Shown piece by piece: positions 8,664-17,578 of a DNA stretch of 64,000 nucleotides. The position numbers were made by a program, and so were the translations under genes. A model generated the notes under the pieces. It ran no database searches. It worked only from the letters and a program-made list of their open reading frames with translations, and had not been told where the DNA came from. The DNA comes from JAUWKC01 sp035527845 (GTDB lineage Bacteria; Planctomycetota; Phycisphaerae; Sedimentisphaerales; Anaerobacaceae): positions 1-64,000 of the forward strand of contig DATKZT010000082.1 in assembly GCA_035527845.1 (NCBI GenBank), written 5' to 3'. The first letter of the stretch is position 1, and every line of letters begins with the position of its first letter.

Positions 8664-9929
8664 TCAAAGGCGCCATGGGGAGCGCATGGGGCGTGTCGTC
8701 ATGCGGTCGGCGGTCGGGTCATTTACGAACCGCTCCTTCTGTGGGTTCCACTGAAGGTTGCGACCCAGCAGCATAGCTATATTGCCCAGATGGCAGATAC
8801 TGGCGCTGCGGTGCGCAGCTTCCACAGGCGCGATCGGCTGGCGGCGGAGCTTGACGCAGTTTAGGAAGTTGCGGACGTGGCTATCGAAGGCACGGGGCTT
8901 ATTGTGTCTCAAAAGCGATTTCGGATGGGCGTCAATCACGCCGCGATTTACGAATATCCACCCGTCCGTGCCCTCGAAGCGAATGCCGCCCTGATGTGCA
9001 GTGGAGGCATTTACCATAACGCCGTTGGCGTAGACAAACCTCAAATCATATTTGATAGCCGTATCGTAGATACCCTCTTTCGGAAACTCGCCCCACCCCG
9101 CGACCTTTAAGGGACCCGAATTGTCTGTGCCCAATGCCAGCTGAACAATATCCAGATGGTGCGCGCCCCAGTCGATGAACTTTCCGCCGGAGTAATCAAG
9201 AATATGGCGGAACTTGCCGTGGCAGCGGGCCTTGGTGTACGGCTTCCACGGCGCCGGCCCAAGCCACATATCATAGTCGAAGCCCTCCGGAACCGGCATA
9301 ACCGGCTGAGGCCCTATCGTCATCGAGCCCGGAAGCCCCACCTTTATCAGTCTGACCTCACCGATTTGACCGGTGCGAACCAGTTCGCAGGCGAGTTGGA
9401 AGCCGCCGTCGGAGCGCTGCTGAGAGCCCGTCTGGAATACGCAGGCGTATTGCCTGACCAGGTCGCAAAGGACGCGCCCCTCGGCTATGGTCAGTGAGAG
9501 GGGCTTTTCGCAATAGACATCCTTGCCCGCCTTGACGGCCGCAGCGGCAATCGGAACGTGCCAATGGTCCGGAGTGGATATGACCACGGTGTCGATATCG
9601 CTCCTGGCTAAAAGCTCACGAAAATCATTGTAGCAGGCATCAGGCGTCAGGTTTGCGGTGTTTCGGGCCTTTTCACGATGACCAGCATCAACGTCGCAGA
9701 CTGCGAGCACCCTGACGTCGGGTTCGGCCATAAAGGCCCTCATATTGAACAGGCCCCTGCCGCCGGTACCCACGCAGCCAATGGTGATTCTATTGCTCGG
9801 CGCCACGCTCCCCAACCGGCCGAGCGCCGACGAGGGCACAAAATAAGGCAGCGCGACAGTGCCTGCAACAATGCCGGAGGTTTTTCTCAGAAGCTGACGC
9901 CGATTCATCTGCCGAATTTCTGCCATCAA
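8664..9929 (-). CDS. Tat-exported Gfo/Idh/MocA family oxidoreductase
   Basis: The 421-residue protein has a twin-arginine signal (NRRQLLRKTSGIVAGTVALP) within its first 35 residues. The Rossmann domain follows: TIGCVGTGGRGLFN, then VCDVDAGHREKA, STPDHWHVPIAAAAVKAGKDV and YCEKPLSLTIAEG with the catalytic Lys of the EKP motif. The C-terminal Gfo/Idh domain contains GGKFIDWGAHHLDI. Such enzymes act on sugars or inositols with tightly bound NAD(P), here outside the cytoplasm. Planctomycetes carry many Tat-dependent copies. The gene converges with the DUF5703 hydrolase, so joint carbohydrate processing is an inference from position. The substrate cannot be read from sequence. Confidence 0.92.
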   Translation of the reverse strand: MMAEIRQMNRRQLLRKTSGIVAGTVALPYFVPSSALGRLGSVAPSNRITIGCVGTGGRGLFNMRAFMAEPDVRVLAVCDVDAGHREKARNTANLTPDACYNDFRELLARSDIDTVVISTPDHWHVPIAAAAVKAGKDVYCEKPLSLTIAEGRVLCDLVRQYACVFQTGSQQRSDGGFQLACELVRTGQIGEVRLIKVGLPGSMTIGPQPVMPVPEGFDYDMWLGPAPWKPYTKARCHGKFRHILDYSGGKFIDWGAHHLDIVQLALGTDNSGPLKVAGWGEFPKEGIYDTAIKYDLRFVYANGVMVNASTAHQGGIRFEGTDGWIFVNRGVIDAHPKSLLRHNKPRAFDSHVRNFLNCVKLRRQPIAPVEAAHRSASICHLGNIAMLLGRNLQWNPQKERFVNDPTADRMTTRPMRSPWRL

Positions 9930-10213
9930 TCAGTCTCTCAAAGACCCCCTTCCGCCGCCCTGCCCGACCGCTCGGCGACGCCGTATCATCAACTGTCACG
10001 ATCTACGAGTATATCAGCAGAATTCAAGGCGAACAAGCGTTACCCGGCGGGTCGCGTCGCCTCGTGCCGGACCATTATTGCATTGTGACTACCTGAAATT
10101 TGGTTGTCTGCGCCCGGCTTCTCATTGTAATATGTCCCTGTAAAACCGGTGGGTGAACAACGGATTTCATCCACCCGAAGACCCAGGACGTGTTCTATCC
10201 GGAGTATATGTAA

Positions 10214-11254
10214 ATGTCCGAAAAGCGTGATGAGAGTACGTGGTTGAGAACAGGCTCGCTGGTGATTATCGCCGCGGTTGCTTTGGCGGCGGTCCTGCGC
10301 TACACCAGTTCCGTAATGATCCCGTTTGTGCTGGCAATATTTGTCTTTACGCTGGTCTCTCCTGTTCTCGACTTTCAGGTAATCCGTCTGAGGTTTCCGC
10401 GCTCGATTGCCGTGGCGACCACTTTCCTGGTGGTCATAGTCATCATCGCGGTAATCTGTCTGTTCGTTACCATGTCCGTTCAGAAAGTCGTGGCAACCGC
10501 TGCACCTTACGGCAACGATTTCGCCAACCTCGCCAAAGAAGTATTTTCCCGATTCGACAACTGGGGTGTCAAGCTGGACCAGGAAAAAATCGTCAACGAC
10601 CTGAGAAACAAGCTTCCGAGCCTGGTGACAGATACACTCGGGAGGGTTTTCGGCCTGCTGTCCAGTGTCTTTTTCGTCCTTATCTTTGTCATCTTCCTGC
10701 TGGCGGGGCGCAGTCCGCACATTGTGCGCTCGGGCGTCTATGCGGATATCGACCACAACATCCGACGGTATATCGCGACCAAGGTCATAATCTCGGCTTT
10801 AACAGGTGTGCTTGTCTGGGGGTCGCTGGAGGTTCTGGGCCTGAAACTCGCGGCGGTTTTTGGAATAGCCGCTTTTCTGCTGAATTTCATTCCGTCGATC
10901 GGCTCGATGATTTCCACGCTGCTGCCCATACCCGTTGCAGTTGCGCAGTTTCAAAATCCATGGAGCATTGTCCTGGCGGTAGCTATTCCCGGTACGGTGC
11001 AGGTGATTATGGGCAATATAGTCGAGCCCAGACTGATGGGCAGGGGACTGAACCTTCACCCGGTCACTATTCTTCTGGCCCTGTTCTTCTGGGGTCTGCT
11101 GTGGGGAATAGCGGGCATGTTCCTGGCGGCGCCTATGACCGCCGTTATCAGAATCATCCTTATGCAGTTTGACACCCTCAGACCCATCGGAAAGCTGCTT
11201 GCCGGAGAATTGCCCCCTTCGCAGCCGCGTACCCAGCCAACCGCAGGCGCCTGA
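10214..11254 (+). CDS. AI-2E family transporter (membrane permease)
   Basis: The 346-residue membrane protein has about seven or eight hydrophobic helices with a soluble segment around residues 95-140, the AI-2E transporter layout. The C-terminal pair of blocks FLLNFIPSIGSMISTLLPIP and EPRLMGRGLNLHPVTILLAL is diagnostic of the family. Members are implicated in AI-2 export or in Na+/H+ or Na+/Li+ exchange, so the transported substrate is left open. It follows the reading direction of no close neighbour and is probably monocistronic. Confidence 0.9.
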   Translation: MSEKRDESTWLRTGSLVIIAAVALAAVLRYTSSVMIPFVLAIFVFTLVSPVLDFQVIRLRFPRSIAVATTFLVVIVIIAVICLFVTMSVQKVVATAAPYGNDFANLAKEVFSRFDNWGVKLDQEKIVNDLRNKLPSLVTDTLGRVFGLLSSVFFVLIFVIFLLAGRSPHIVRSGVYADIDHNIRRYIATKVIISALTGVLVWGSLEVLGLKLAAVFGIAAFLLNFIPSIGSMISTLLPIPVAVAQFQNPWSIVLAVAIPGTVQVIMGNIVEPRLMGRGLNLHPVTILLALFFWGLLWGIAGMFLAAPMTAVIRIILMQFDTLRPIGKLLAGELPPSQPRTQPTAGA

Positions 11255-11657
11255 CGAACGAATTGCAGCCCCCCCATGGGCATTACCTGACCATCATACG
11301 GCGGCAATGCATCACGCGCGCGACAAAATCTCGCGGGCCCGGCCCCCCAAAAAAAAGACCCCTGCTGGCGCACGGAACGAAGGTTTTCCGACCTGCGTGG
11401 GCAGGGGCAAGGCTTTTCGGTCATCCTTGACCGCACAATGGTTACTCTTTATTACCATCGGCCAAAGCCGCCAATTCTCTTGAAAGCGTCTTTCAGAAAC
11501 CTGCGATTTACCGGCCCAGGCTCGGCTCTGCGAAAGTCCAAACCGCCCATTTCAGCCAAATTATGGTATAATGGGGCAACCCGCGGAAAAAACAGCAAAA
11601 ACGCAGAAGAAACTGCGTCACGTTTCGCGGTTTCGTCGCACTTATTTGTAGCAACCT
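11255..11657. other. Gene-free stretch with one possible hairpin
   Basis: No gene is supported here. Around 11350-11412 the words GACCCCTGC and GCAGGGGC could pair across a ~40-base loop. Read on the minus strand, the hairpin is followed by an eight-T run, which resembles a terminator, but no minus-strand gene ends nearby. Confidence 0.3.
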
Positions 11658-11855
<198 letters not shown>

Positions 11856-11890
11856 TCCTTAATCATTCATCCTTACTTGTCCGCCTTTTA

Positions 11891-11910
11891 CCCGCCGTCT
11901 GTCTGGCGGG
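11891..11910. repeat. 20-bp palindromic repeat, copy 1
   Basis: CCCGCCGTCTGTCTGGCGGG: a 6-bp CCCGCC/GGCGGG stem with an 8-base loop. Two further copies with nearly the same loop lie at 12197 and 18135, bracketing the queC-SIR2 cassette. It resembles a dispersed REP-like element. Confidence 0.6.
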
Positions 11911-11940
11911 CCGGCGGAATCATTTCCAAGCCCCGCGCCA

Positions 11941-12123
11941 TTAAGAGTCTATCCGAATAACCTGGTCGTTATGAGGACGAGCGAAAAGTTCGAGGCCAAG
12001 GCGGCAGGTCAAAAAGGCCCGGAGGCGTGGTTTACACCACGTTGAGAACGTTTTTGGCCGACAACGCAGGCATCGGGCTTTGCAGCCGGCCGCAATAGAT
12101 CGGATTATTTGGATAGGCTCTAA
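11941..12123. mobile_element. MITE-like non-coding element with ~20-bp terminal inverted repeats
   Basis: The left end TTAAGAGTCTATCCGAATAA and the reverse complement of the right end (TTAGAGCCTATCCAAATAA) match at about 17 positions with a single one-base gap. The 183-bp interior has no credible ORF. It contains a short inner palindrome, GGCGTGGTTTACACCACG, near its middle. Size, ends and lack of coding fit a miniature inverted-repeat element or a large REP element. No clear target-site duplication is visible. A transposase donor is not in the window. Confidence 0.55.
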
Positions 12124-12196
12124 CGAGACCTTCCTGCCCGCAAGGGACTTCCGATATCCCTATATGGCATGACAATACCATTACCCCCACCGTTTA

Positions 12197-12216
12197 CCCG
12201 CCGTTCGTCTGGCGGG
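12197..12216. repeat. 20-bp palindromic repeat, copy 2
   Basis: CCCGCCGTTCGTCTGGCGGG, same stem as the copies at 11891 and 18135. It is followed by further GGCGGATT/CCGCC words up to about 12260. The rest of the 12124-12361 gap holds nothing recognisable. Confidence 0.6.
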
Positions 12217-12361
12217 CAGGCGGATTCGGCGGGCTTGTCCGCCACGTCGTTTGGCGGATTTAGCCGTCGCCGCCCCCGCACACAACACTTGGGACCGCCT
12301 TCAGCCCTAGGATGTGATGAGCCGAAATCCAGGCGCCAAACATTACATCCATCGACGACTT

Positions 12362-13432
12362 CTATGATTTTACTATTTGTGCCTCATCCGCTCGGAAAAA
12401 AAGAACATCTGATTCGTCAAAATAACCACATAGAATGTTTTCCAAACCGACGCCTGTCCTGACAGACAACATAACGGCATAAAGAAATACTTGGATAGTT
12501 CCAGCCGTTTCTTCACGCGCCCCCGGTTTGTAGTCCCATATGCCTATCTTTCCATCTGTCTCACACCTGAGAATATCTATATGGCCAGTCAGCGTGTCTG
12601 TAGTACTGAAAATTTCGAGATAGTCTCTCAACTCCGCTGGTTCCAACCATACAGGAACCTCGCAGGCCATTGTACAGGGGTCGTTTAACAAGAAAAACTT
12701 TTCTAAGTTTTCATGTCTACTCTTGTATTCGTCAAAAGACTTGCTGTTCTCTGCCAACTCAACCATGTTACATTCCTGACAGCGTCTCACCTCAGCTTTT
12801 ATTCTGAGATTATAAGAGGTTTGAGCGGATGCTCTAAACTCACTGTTTTGGAATAAGTGGTTAGGGCAATTGGAAAACAAGAGTTGAAGGTAATATTCTA
12901 GTTTTGCAGGAAGTTGTTTGATCTTATTTACAGCAACCCTATACCTATAAAATACGGGCTTATGATTAAACGAATGTGTTCTGATGGGGCCGAATTTCTG
13001 AATTCTATAAGGGACGAATATTCCGTATTTGTGCAAAGCGAAAGGCTTCACAACTATATTTTGACTTCCGGCCAAGACCTCGCTCAGAGTTGGCGAGGCC
13101 TTCCCATCATTGTGGGTGGGCCATAATACCTCCTTGATGATATCCCTTATTTTCTCCGGTTTCCCAGAATCGATAGCGATACACTTGAATGTGAAATTGT
13201 CGAGAGCACTGCTACAATTAGAAAGACCACAAGCGGTAGGAGATAGTTCAAGAATGGTGAGTGTGAACTCTTCTCTTAGAACAGATTCGACTTTTTCGAA
13301 TCGGGTAGATGCTCGCTCATTAGATGAATCATAAGGCATGATGAACATATTTGGCCTGTCCATCTTCTCCGCGAAAAGAACTTTGAATGACGCAACAATG
13401 GATTTGCATTCAGATTGCTCAAATGTTTTCAT
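12362..13432 (-). CDS. PD-(D/E)XK (RecB/Cas4-like) nuclease-family protein, last gene of the queC-SIR2 cassette
   Basis: The 356-residue protein shows a C-terminal PD-(D/E)XK core: GHIDIL with Asp286, then IWDYKPG with Asp300 and Lys302, then the Q-x-x-x-Y-like helix GTIQVFLYAV (Gln314). This is the metal site of RecB/Cas4-type nucleases. A CQEC pair (residues 218-221) and Cys253/Cys257 might hold zinc or an Fe-S cluster as in Cas4, but the spacing is not canonical. The N-terminal ~200 residues are not recognised. Its ATG overlaps the stop of the deoxyribosyltransferase gene by four bases (ATGA), so the two are translationally coupled. Base composition is clearly AT-richer than the flanking chromosome. 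Confidence 0.65.
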   Translation of the reverse strand: MKTFEQSECKSIVASFKVLFAEKMDRPNMFIMPYDSSNERASTRFEKVESVLREEFTLTILELSPTACGLSNCSSALDNFTFKCIAIDSGKPEKIRDIIKEVLWPTHNDGKASPTLSEVLAGSQNIVVKPFALHKYGIFVPYRIQKFGPIRTHSFNHKPVFYRYRVAVNKIKQLPAKLEYYLQLLFSNCPNHLFQNSEFRASAQTSYNLRIKAEVRRCQECNMVELAENSKSFDEYKSRHENLEKFFLLNDPCTMACEVPVWLEPAELRDYLEIFSTTDTLTGHIDILRCETDGKIGIWDYKPGAREETAGTIQVFLYAVMLSVRTGVGLENILCGYFDESDVLFFRADEAQIVKS

Positions 13433-13968
13433 GAGGGAGAACTGCTTTTAGCTTCTGTTCTTATCGATTCGCTTTCTTTTCTGTCCTTTGCTTCATTATC
13501 GACGCTGTTAAGTCCCCGGTCACAATTTGACTCAGCCCAATCAAGCAACTCTTCTATACTCTCAAAAATCTTTTTGATTGGACCATCAATCATTGGATTA
13601 TTTCCGAAAGCTAAAAGTTGTCGGAAATCTGTTTTTAAACCATAGCAAGGTTTTCCTTTCGCATGAGCAAAACCAAGCTCGAAAGCTGCTCCTTCATCTA
13701 CAGCTCTGCCGTCAAGAATAATTAGGAAAACATCACATTCATTCATGGCCCTAATATCGATATCAAAGACTTTTTGAGATGCCAACTTAGGCGGCAAGCC
13801 AGCTTTTATCATATGAATTATTAAGCCACCATCCTCCTGAGGGAGATAAACATCAAAGTAAGGCATAAGCAGCTTCTTTAAGTTATGATTAAAAGTCCTC
13901 TCCGCTAAGCTGAAAAGTGGACCAGCGAGGTAGATTCTATATTTTGTGGTTTCCTTATTTTTTAGCAT
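13429..13968 (-). CDS. Nucleoside 2-deoxyribosyltransferase family protein
   Basis: With the ATG at 13968 the protein is 179 residues. YRIYLAGPLFS (residues 10-20), ECDVFLIILDGRAVDEGAAF (77-96) and the following ELGFAHAKGKP are the nucleoside 2-deoxyribosyltransferase blocks; Glu97 would be the nucleophile that takes up deoxyribose. The enzyme class exchanges bases on 2'-deoxynucleosides or hydrolyses them. The open frame extends upstream to a TTG at 13998, but the ATG at 13968 keeps the tight operon overlap: it starts 14 bases inside the SIR2 gene end. The C-terminal ~30 residues are Ser/Glu/Lys-rich and probably disordered. Its presence beside a kinase-like domain hints at deoxynucleoside chemistry as the system's theme. 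Confidence 0.8.
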   Translation of the reverse strand: MLKNKETTKYRIYLAGPLFSLAERTFNHNLKKLLMPYFDVYLPQEDGGLIIHMIKAGLPPKLASQKVFDIDIRAMNECDVFLIILDGRAVDEGAAFELGFAHAKGKPCYGLKTDFRQLLAFGNNPMIDGPIKKIFESIEELLDWAESNCDRGLNSVDNEAKDRKESESIRTEAKSSSPS

Positions 13969-15697
13969 TAATACTGTCTCTCTTTTCTTTAATAGCAATC
14001 AATCTTTCATGAATTTCAGCAGGCTGGTAATTTTCCATGTGGATGATCCTGCAAATTCTCTTCATTATTTCATAAAATGATTGAAATCTACAATCAATTC
14101 TTGTCATTCCATCCATGTCGTATACCTTATCTAATTTATTTTGCAGCTCCTTTAAACCGTCTTTATCATATTCTTTCGGCGTTCGACGAACTCTAATATC
14201 AAGATGCTCAGGATCATCCCATAAATAAATGATATGTCCAGGTTTTATTGTCTCTCTATTATTTGGAGATATCGTATTTAAAAGAAGTTTTGCTTTTTCG
14301 TGCCATTTTTCTTTGGGTGTAAAGGAAATCGGATCAAGAGGGCAACGGTCACAAATGGAAATACCGAGTTTTACGTCAAGCAAATCTTGATTTTTTTGCT
14401 TAAACTGTTCTGCGATCCATTTATCAACTTCTTTTCTTTTCGACTCTTCGTCTTCCAGTGTTTTCCAATGACGAGCCAAATCGGGCAGTTTATCTTCGTG
14501 CCATTCATCATGTGTGATTAGGCTTCTAAGATAAGATACACATGTGCTTTTTCCTACACCAATTGACCCTATAATATAAAAGCAGAAAACAAGATGTTCT
14601 ATTTTATTATCTTGTGCAAAATGGAAGATTGGCCCATCATCCAAAAGTCTTTTAGCCTTATCATAACCTTTATAGACTAATGTCCCGAGTGATTTTAATT
14701 CTCTGTTTGTTAAGAAGAGTGTTTTTAAATTGTATGCTTCAAAATTAGCTGATTCCATAGAAGATATTTTTGGGCCGGTTGGTTTTTCTGAATTAGTCTT
14801 ATAATAATCGACATAATAGTGATAGTTACCTGGGGCAATTCTTGCACTTTGTTTAAGCAAGTTCTTCAAAATGCTATCTTTTAAGGATAAACCAATAAAT
14901 AAACATGTATTTGAGGATAAAACATGTAGCAATGAATTATATTGTCCGCTTGTTAAATCTGCCATTCTATTGGCAAACTCGCTTTCCGAGAGTACCATTT
15001 CTTGGCTCTTTTCCTCCATGGGATTACGAGGTATGTATCCATTAGGATGATATATTACGGCTGACTTTCTTCGAGGTAATGCCCTAAGGTTTGTAACAGT
15101 TTCATATCCGCGGGAATCCTCCTTTTTGGGATCATGGTATAAGGCCATTTCAAGTATATCATCAAAATTATAAGTAATTGTCAAAGGCATGTGCCGAATA
15201 ATCGGCAAAAAACTACTTAGATATTTGTGTTTTGTTAATATTGCTTTCGGTAGGCATGTGGTTTCATAGAGTTTGTCACGGATTATTTGTCTCCATTGTC
15301 GATAAATGCTGGAATCCAATTTAGGAGAATAGTATTCAGCGGGGTTGGAACATGCATATTTCTTTTTTTTGTAACATTCAAACAATCTTTGGGTTGTAAT
15401 AGTTTCTTCTGGGCCCGCACCTGAAAGCAATTTTAATATAGTTTCTCTGCTTTCATTTTCAAGAAAATCATCTACACTTTCATGGAGGGGCCTATCTAAT
15501 AATTTTTCCCCTTTAACTTTTGAATCGGACGCGATTTTATTATTCAACTCCGTCCAACCAGGAACTCCAACTTGCTGAGCAACGCCTGTGCCAAACACCA
15601 GAACAAGCCTTCCTGCCTCAAATTGTCTTCTAAGATGTACAATTGGGCGTGTGTACTCTTTCAATACCTTCCCATCAGTTTTAGTCCATTTCTCCAT
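13955..15697 (-). CDS. SIR2-family NADase domain fused to a deoxynucleoside-kinase-like P-loop domain
   Basis: The start at 15697 (MEKWTKTDG) is preceded by GAGGAAAG at good spacing and overlaps the upstream gene by 17 bases; the product is 580 residues. Residues 30-290 form a SIR2 domain: LVLVFGTGVAQQVGVPGW (NAD loop), TYNFDD 175-180, YHPNG with His217 as the likely catalytic base, and CLFIGLSLKD 265-274. Residues 365-560 form a P-loop domain: IIGSIGVGKST (Walker A, 375-385), CDRCPLDP (449-456) at the place of the DR[S/C] motif of deoxynucleoside kinases, and an Arg-rich lid RVRRTPKEYDKDG. SIR2 effectors in phage defence deplete NAD+. The kinase-like half may sense or phosphorylate a nucleoside (inference). 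No membrane segment or signal is seen. Confidence 0.8.
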   Translation of the reverse strand: MEKWTKTDGKVLKEYTRPIVHLRRQFEAGRLVLVFGTGVAQQVGVPGWTELNNKIASDSKVKGEKLLDRPLHESVDDFLENESRETILKLLSGAGPEETITTQRLFECYKKKKYACSNPAEYYSPKLDSSIYRQWRQIIRDKLYETTCLPKAILTKHKYLSSFLPIIRHMPLTITYNFDDILEMALYHDPKKEDSRGYETVTNLRALPRRKSAVIYHPNGYIPRNPMEEKSQEMVLSESEFANRMADLTSGQYNSLLHVLSSNTCLFIGLSLKDSILKNLLKQSARIAPGNYHYYVDYYKTNSEKPTGPKISSMESANFEAYNLKTLFLTNRELKSLGTLVYKGYDKAKRLLDDGPIFHFAQDNKIEHLVFCFYIIGSIGVGKSTCVSYLRSLITHDEWHEDKLPDLARHWKTLEDEESKRKEVDKWIAEQFKQKNQDLLDVKLGISICDRCPLDPISFTPKEKWHEKAKLLLNTISPNNRETIKPGHIIYLWDDPEHLDIRVRRTPKEYDKDGLKELQNKLDKVYDMDGMTRIDCRFQSFYEIMKRICRIIHMENYQPAEIHERLIAIKEKRDSINAKK

Positions 15698-16913
15698 ATT
15701 CACTTTCCTCAAAAAGAAACCTTTGTCCTCTTGAGTCTTTTCCTTTATCCGCTGTATACCAATCCTTAGGGGCAATGGAATCATTTGGTATAGAACTCCG
15801 TCCAGCTACCGCATCAACATATTTGGTAAAAACATCTAACAATCTTTCATCATAGCGATAATCAACATAGTTCACATTCCAAAGCCCACTTTTGCGTATA
15901 GCTTCATTTGTACTGGAGTTACCAAGCCAACCACCACTTGGGGTATCAATTGGACCCTCAGGACCTGATAACAAGGCGATTGAATTTTTTTCAATAAAAG
16001 CCCGGTCACTGTCTGGCCCAGCAATGTCCGGGACGTTCAGCCATAAAAGGGACATGTTACCAATATATTCGGAAACTTTCCTCTCAAGCTCTAACTCTGC
16101 CTCTCGAATTTCAGGAGAAGCGGACTGTCCATTACCCCAACTCGACAACGAAATTTTGCCTGCCGATCTTTTTATCATAGCGTTTCCAATATGGAGACGA
16201 AAAACGGAGGCGCGATGATTGCCGCCTCCATCTTCTGTTCCTCGATGCGTTTTCAGGCGATTCCAAAAAGTGGCCTTCGAGCCCCTGCTAACCATATGTG
16301 TGCCGACACGAACTACACGTGACTCCTTTGGATGATGAGTTCTTGATTCTCCGGGCTCAAAGAAAAAATATACCCCCCTATTCGGCCAGGATAATCTCCC
16401 ATTGCAATTCTTAAAAAGCTGCTTACCCCCTAAAGATTTTTCCAAATCTTTTAGAAGTCTGTAAATATCTTCAAGATGGCCCTGTTTTCTTGCGGCAATA
16501 TTATGTTTTGTCAACCATTGTAATTGTTTACCTATTCCCATCCCTTCCATGGGAACACAGATTTTGTTCCCTCGTTTTAATAGAAGAGGTGTCACATCTT
16601 GTCTATAATGCAAGCCTGCGAGGAAGGTTATTTCGTCAACAGCTTTTGTATGTTTCTTTAGTTCTCCAAATACCTTTTCAGCCCACTTGCGTCTATCCTC
16701 CCTCGACATTTTGTTTAGTGTTTTCTCATATGGCTCTATGACCATATCAGGGCTAATAAGGCCATACTTTGCAGAAAGAATGTACCACCGGTCGAAATTA
16801 TTACCGGCAAAGTCCCTTCCTTTTTTGAATAAGGGTGACTGATACAAATCTTCAGCCCGCATCTTGCGAGTATCCTTGAGGCTAACGCATGCTATAAGGC
16901 ATATCCGTGCCAT
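15681..16913 (-). CDS. DUF6884 domain fused to GIY-YIG nuclease domain
   Basis: The 410-residue protein has two parts. Residues 1-140 match the DUF6884 pattern: LIACVSLKD, EDLYQSPLFKKGRDFA, WYILSAKYGLISPDMVIEPY and EKTLNKM. Residues 175-355 form a GIY-YIG nuclease: GVYFF (180-184), VVRVGTH (200-206), FWNRLKTHRG with Arg219, the GGGNHRASVFRLHIG block, and FIEKN with the candidate catalytic Glu308 followed by GGWLGNSS. DUF6884 has weak similarity to a CSxxK/DLYxS pattern seen in deazaguanine-related enzymes; that link is my inference, supported by the adjacent queC. The ATG overlaps the queC stop by one base (TAATG). The 3' end overlaps the SIR2 gene by 17 bases. Confidence 0.75.
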   Translation of the reverse strand: MARICLIACVSLKDTRKMRAEDLYQSPLFKKGRDFAGNNFDRWYILSAKYGLISPDMVIEPYEKTLNKMSREDRRKWAEKVFGELKKHTKAVDEITFLAGLHYRQDVTPLLLKRGNKICVPMEGMGIGKQLQWLTKHNIAARKQGHLEDIYRLLKDLEKSLGGKQLFKNCNGRLSWPNRGVYFFFEPGESRTHHPKESRVVRVGTHMVSRGSKATFWNRLKTHRGTEDGGGNHRASVFRLHIGNAMIKRSAGKISLSSWGNGQSASPEIREAELELERKVSEYIGNMSLLWLNVPDIAGPDSDRAFIEKNSIALLSGPEGPIDTPSGGWLGNSSTNEAIRKSGLWNVNYVDYRYDERLLDVFTKYVDAVAGRSSIPNDSIAPKDWYTADKGKDSRGQRFLFEESEYGEMD

Positions 16914-17578
16914 TATTTCTTTTCCATCTTGCTGCTGGCTTTAGCCTCCTTCGGCATATGGTCCCATGCATATTTATGAAGGACACAAGCATCACATTCC
17001 CCACACGGCTTAAATCCATCATGGGTTGTCAGCGGCCTATAGCAACTCCATGTATCACCTTGTCGAATTCCTAATCGATAAGCCTCCTCAGCAATCTCAG
17101 GTTTGGACAAAGAAATCAGTGGCGCGATAATTTCTGGTCCTTTTGGAATTGCCAAGTTAATCATTTTTCTAAATTGTTCCAAAAACTCAGGACGACAATC
17201 AGGATATCCAGAATAATCAATTGAGTTTATACCGCTCCATACTTCGGAAGCATTGACTCCAACAGCCTCTGCACAAGCTATAACTAAAAACAGAGCATTT
17301 CGACCTGGAAGAAAAGCCGAAGACACATCCCTTCTTATTTCATTGATAGAACGATTTTTGGGTATGGATCTCTGGGGCTTATCCCATTGGACACTTATCA
17401 CCTTTCGTTTTACATCAAATCGTCTGCATAGCTTTATTGCATACTCTAATTCTGCCCGACTACGTTGTCGATAATCTATCCCAAGGCTTATCACTTCCCG
17501 CCCTTTTTCTAATGCGAGCAACAAGCAAACCGTAGAGTCCATTCCTCCACTATGCAAAACAATCGCTTTCTCTTTCAT
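16913..17578 (-). CDS. queC: QueC-type 7-cyano-7-deazaguanine (preQ0) synthase
   Basis: The 221-residue protein has the QueC set: PP-loop LHSGGMDST (8-16), FLPGRNALFLVIACAEA, YPDCRPEFLEQF, APLISLSKPEI, and the zinc site Cys179...Cys192-Gly-x-Cys195-Asp-x-Cys198. Known QueC enzymes convert 7-carboxy-7-deazaguanine to preQ0 using ATP and ammonia. No folE, queD or queE is nearby, so its substrate must come from elsewhere. It heads a five-gene overlapping operon with nuclease, SIR2 and deoxyribosyltransferase genes. QueC-like enzymes occur in defence systems (Qat, type IV CBASS). A -10-like TATAAT lies at 17628-17633 on the minus strand. The gene is AT-rich relative to its flanks. Confidence 0.88.
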   Translation of the reverse strand: MKEKAIVLHSGGMDSTVCLLLALEKGREVISLGIDYRQRSRAELEYAIKLCRRFDVKRKVISVQWDKPQRSIPKNRSINEIRRDVSSAFLPGRNALFLVIACAEAVGVNASEVWSGINSIDYSGYPDCRPEFLEQFRKMINLAIPKGPEIIAPLISLSKPEIAEEAYRLGIRQGDTWSCYRPLTTHDGFKPCGECDACVLHKYAWDHMPKEAKASSKMEKK

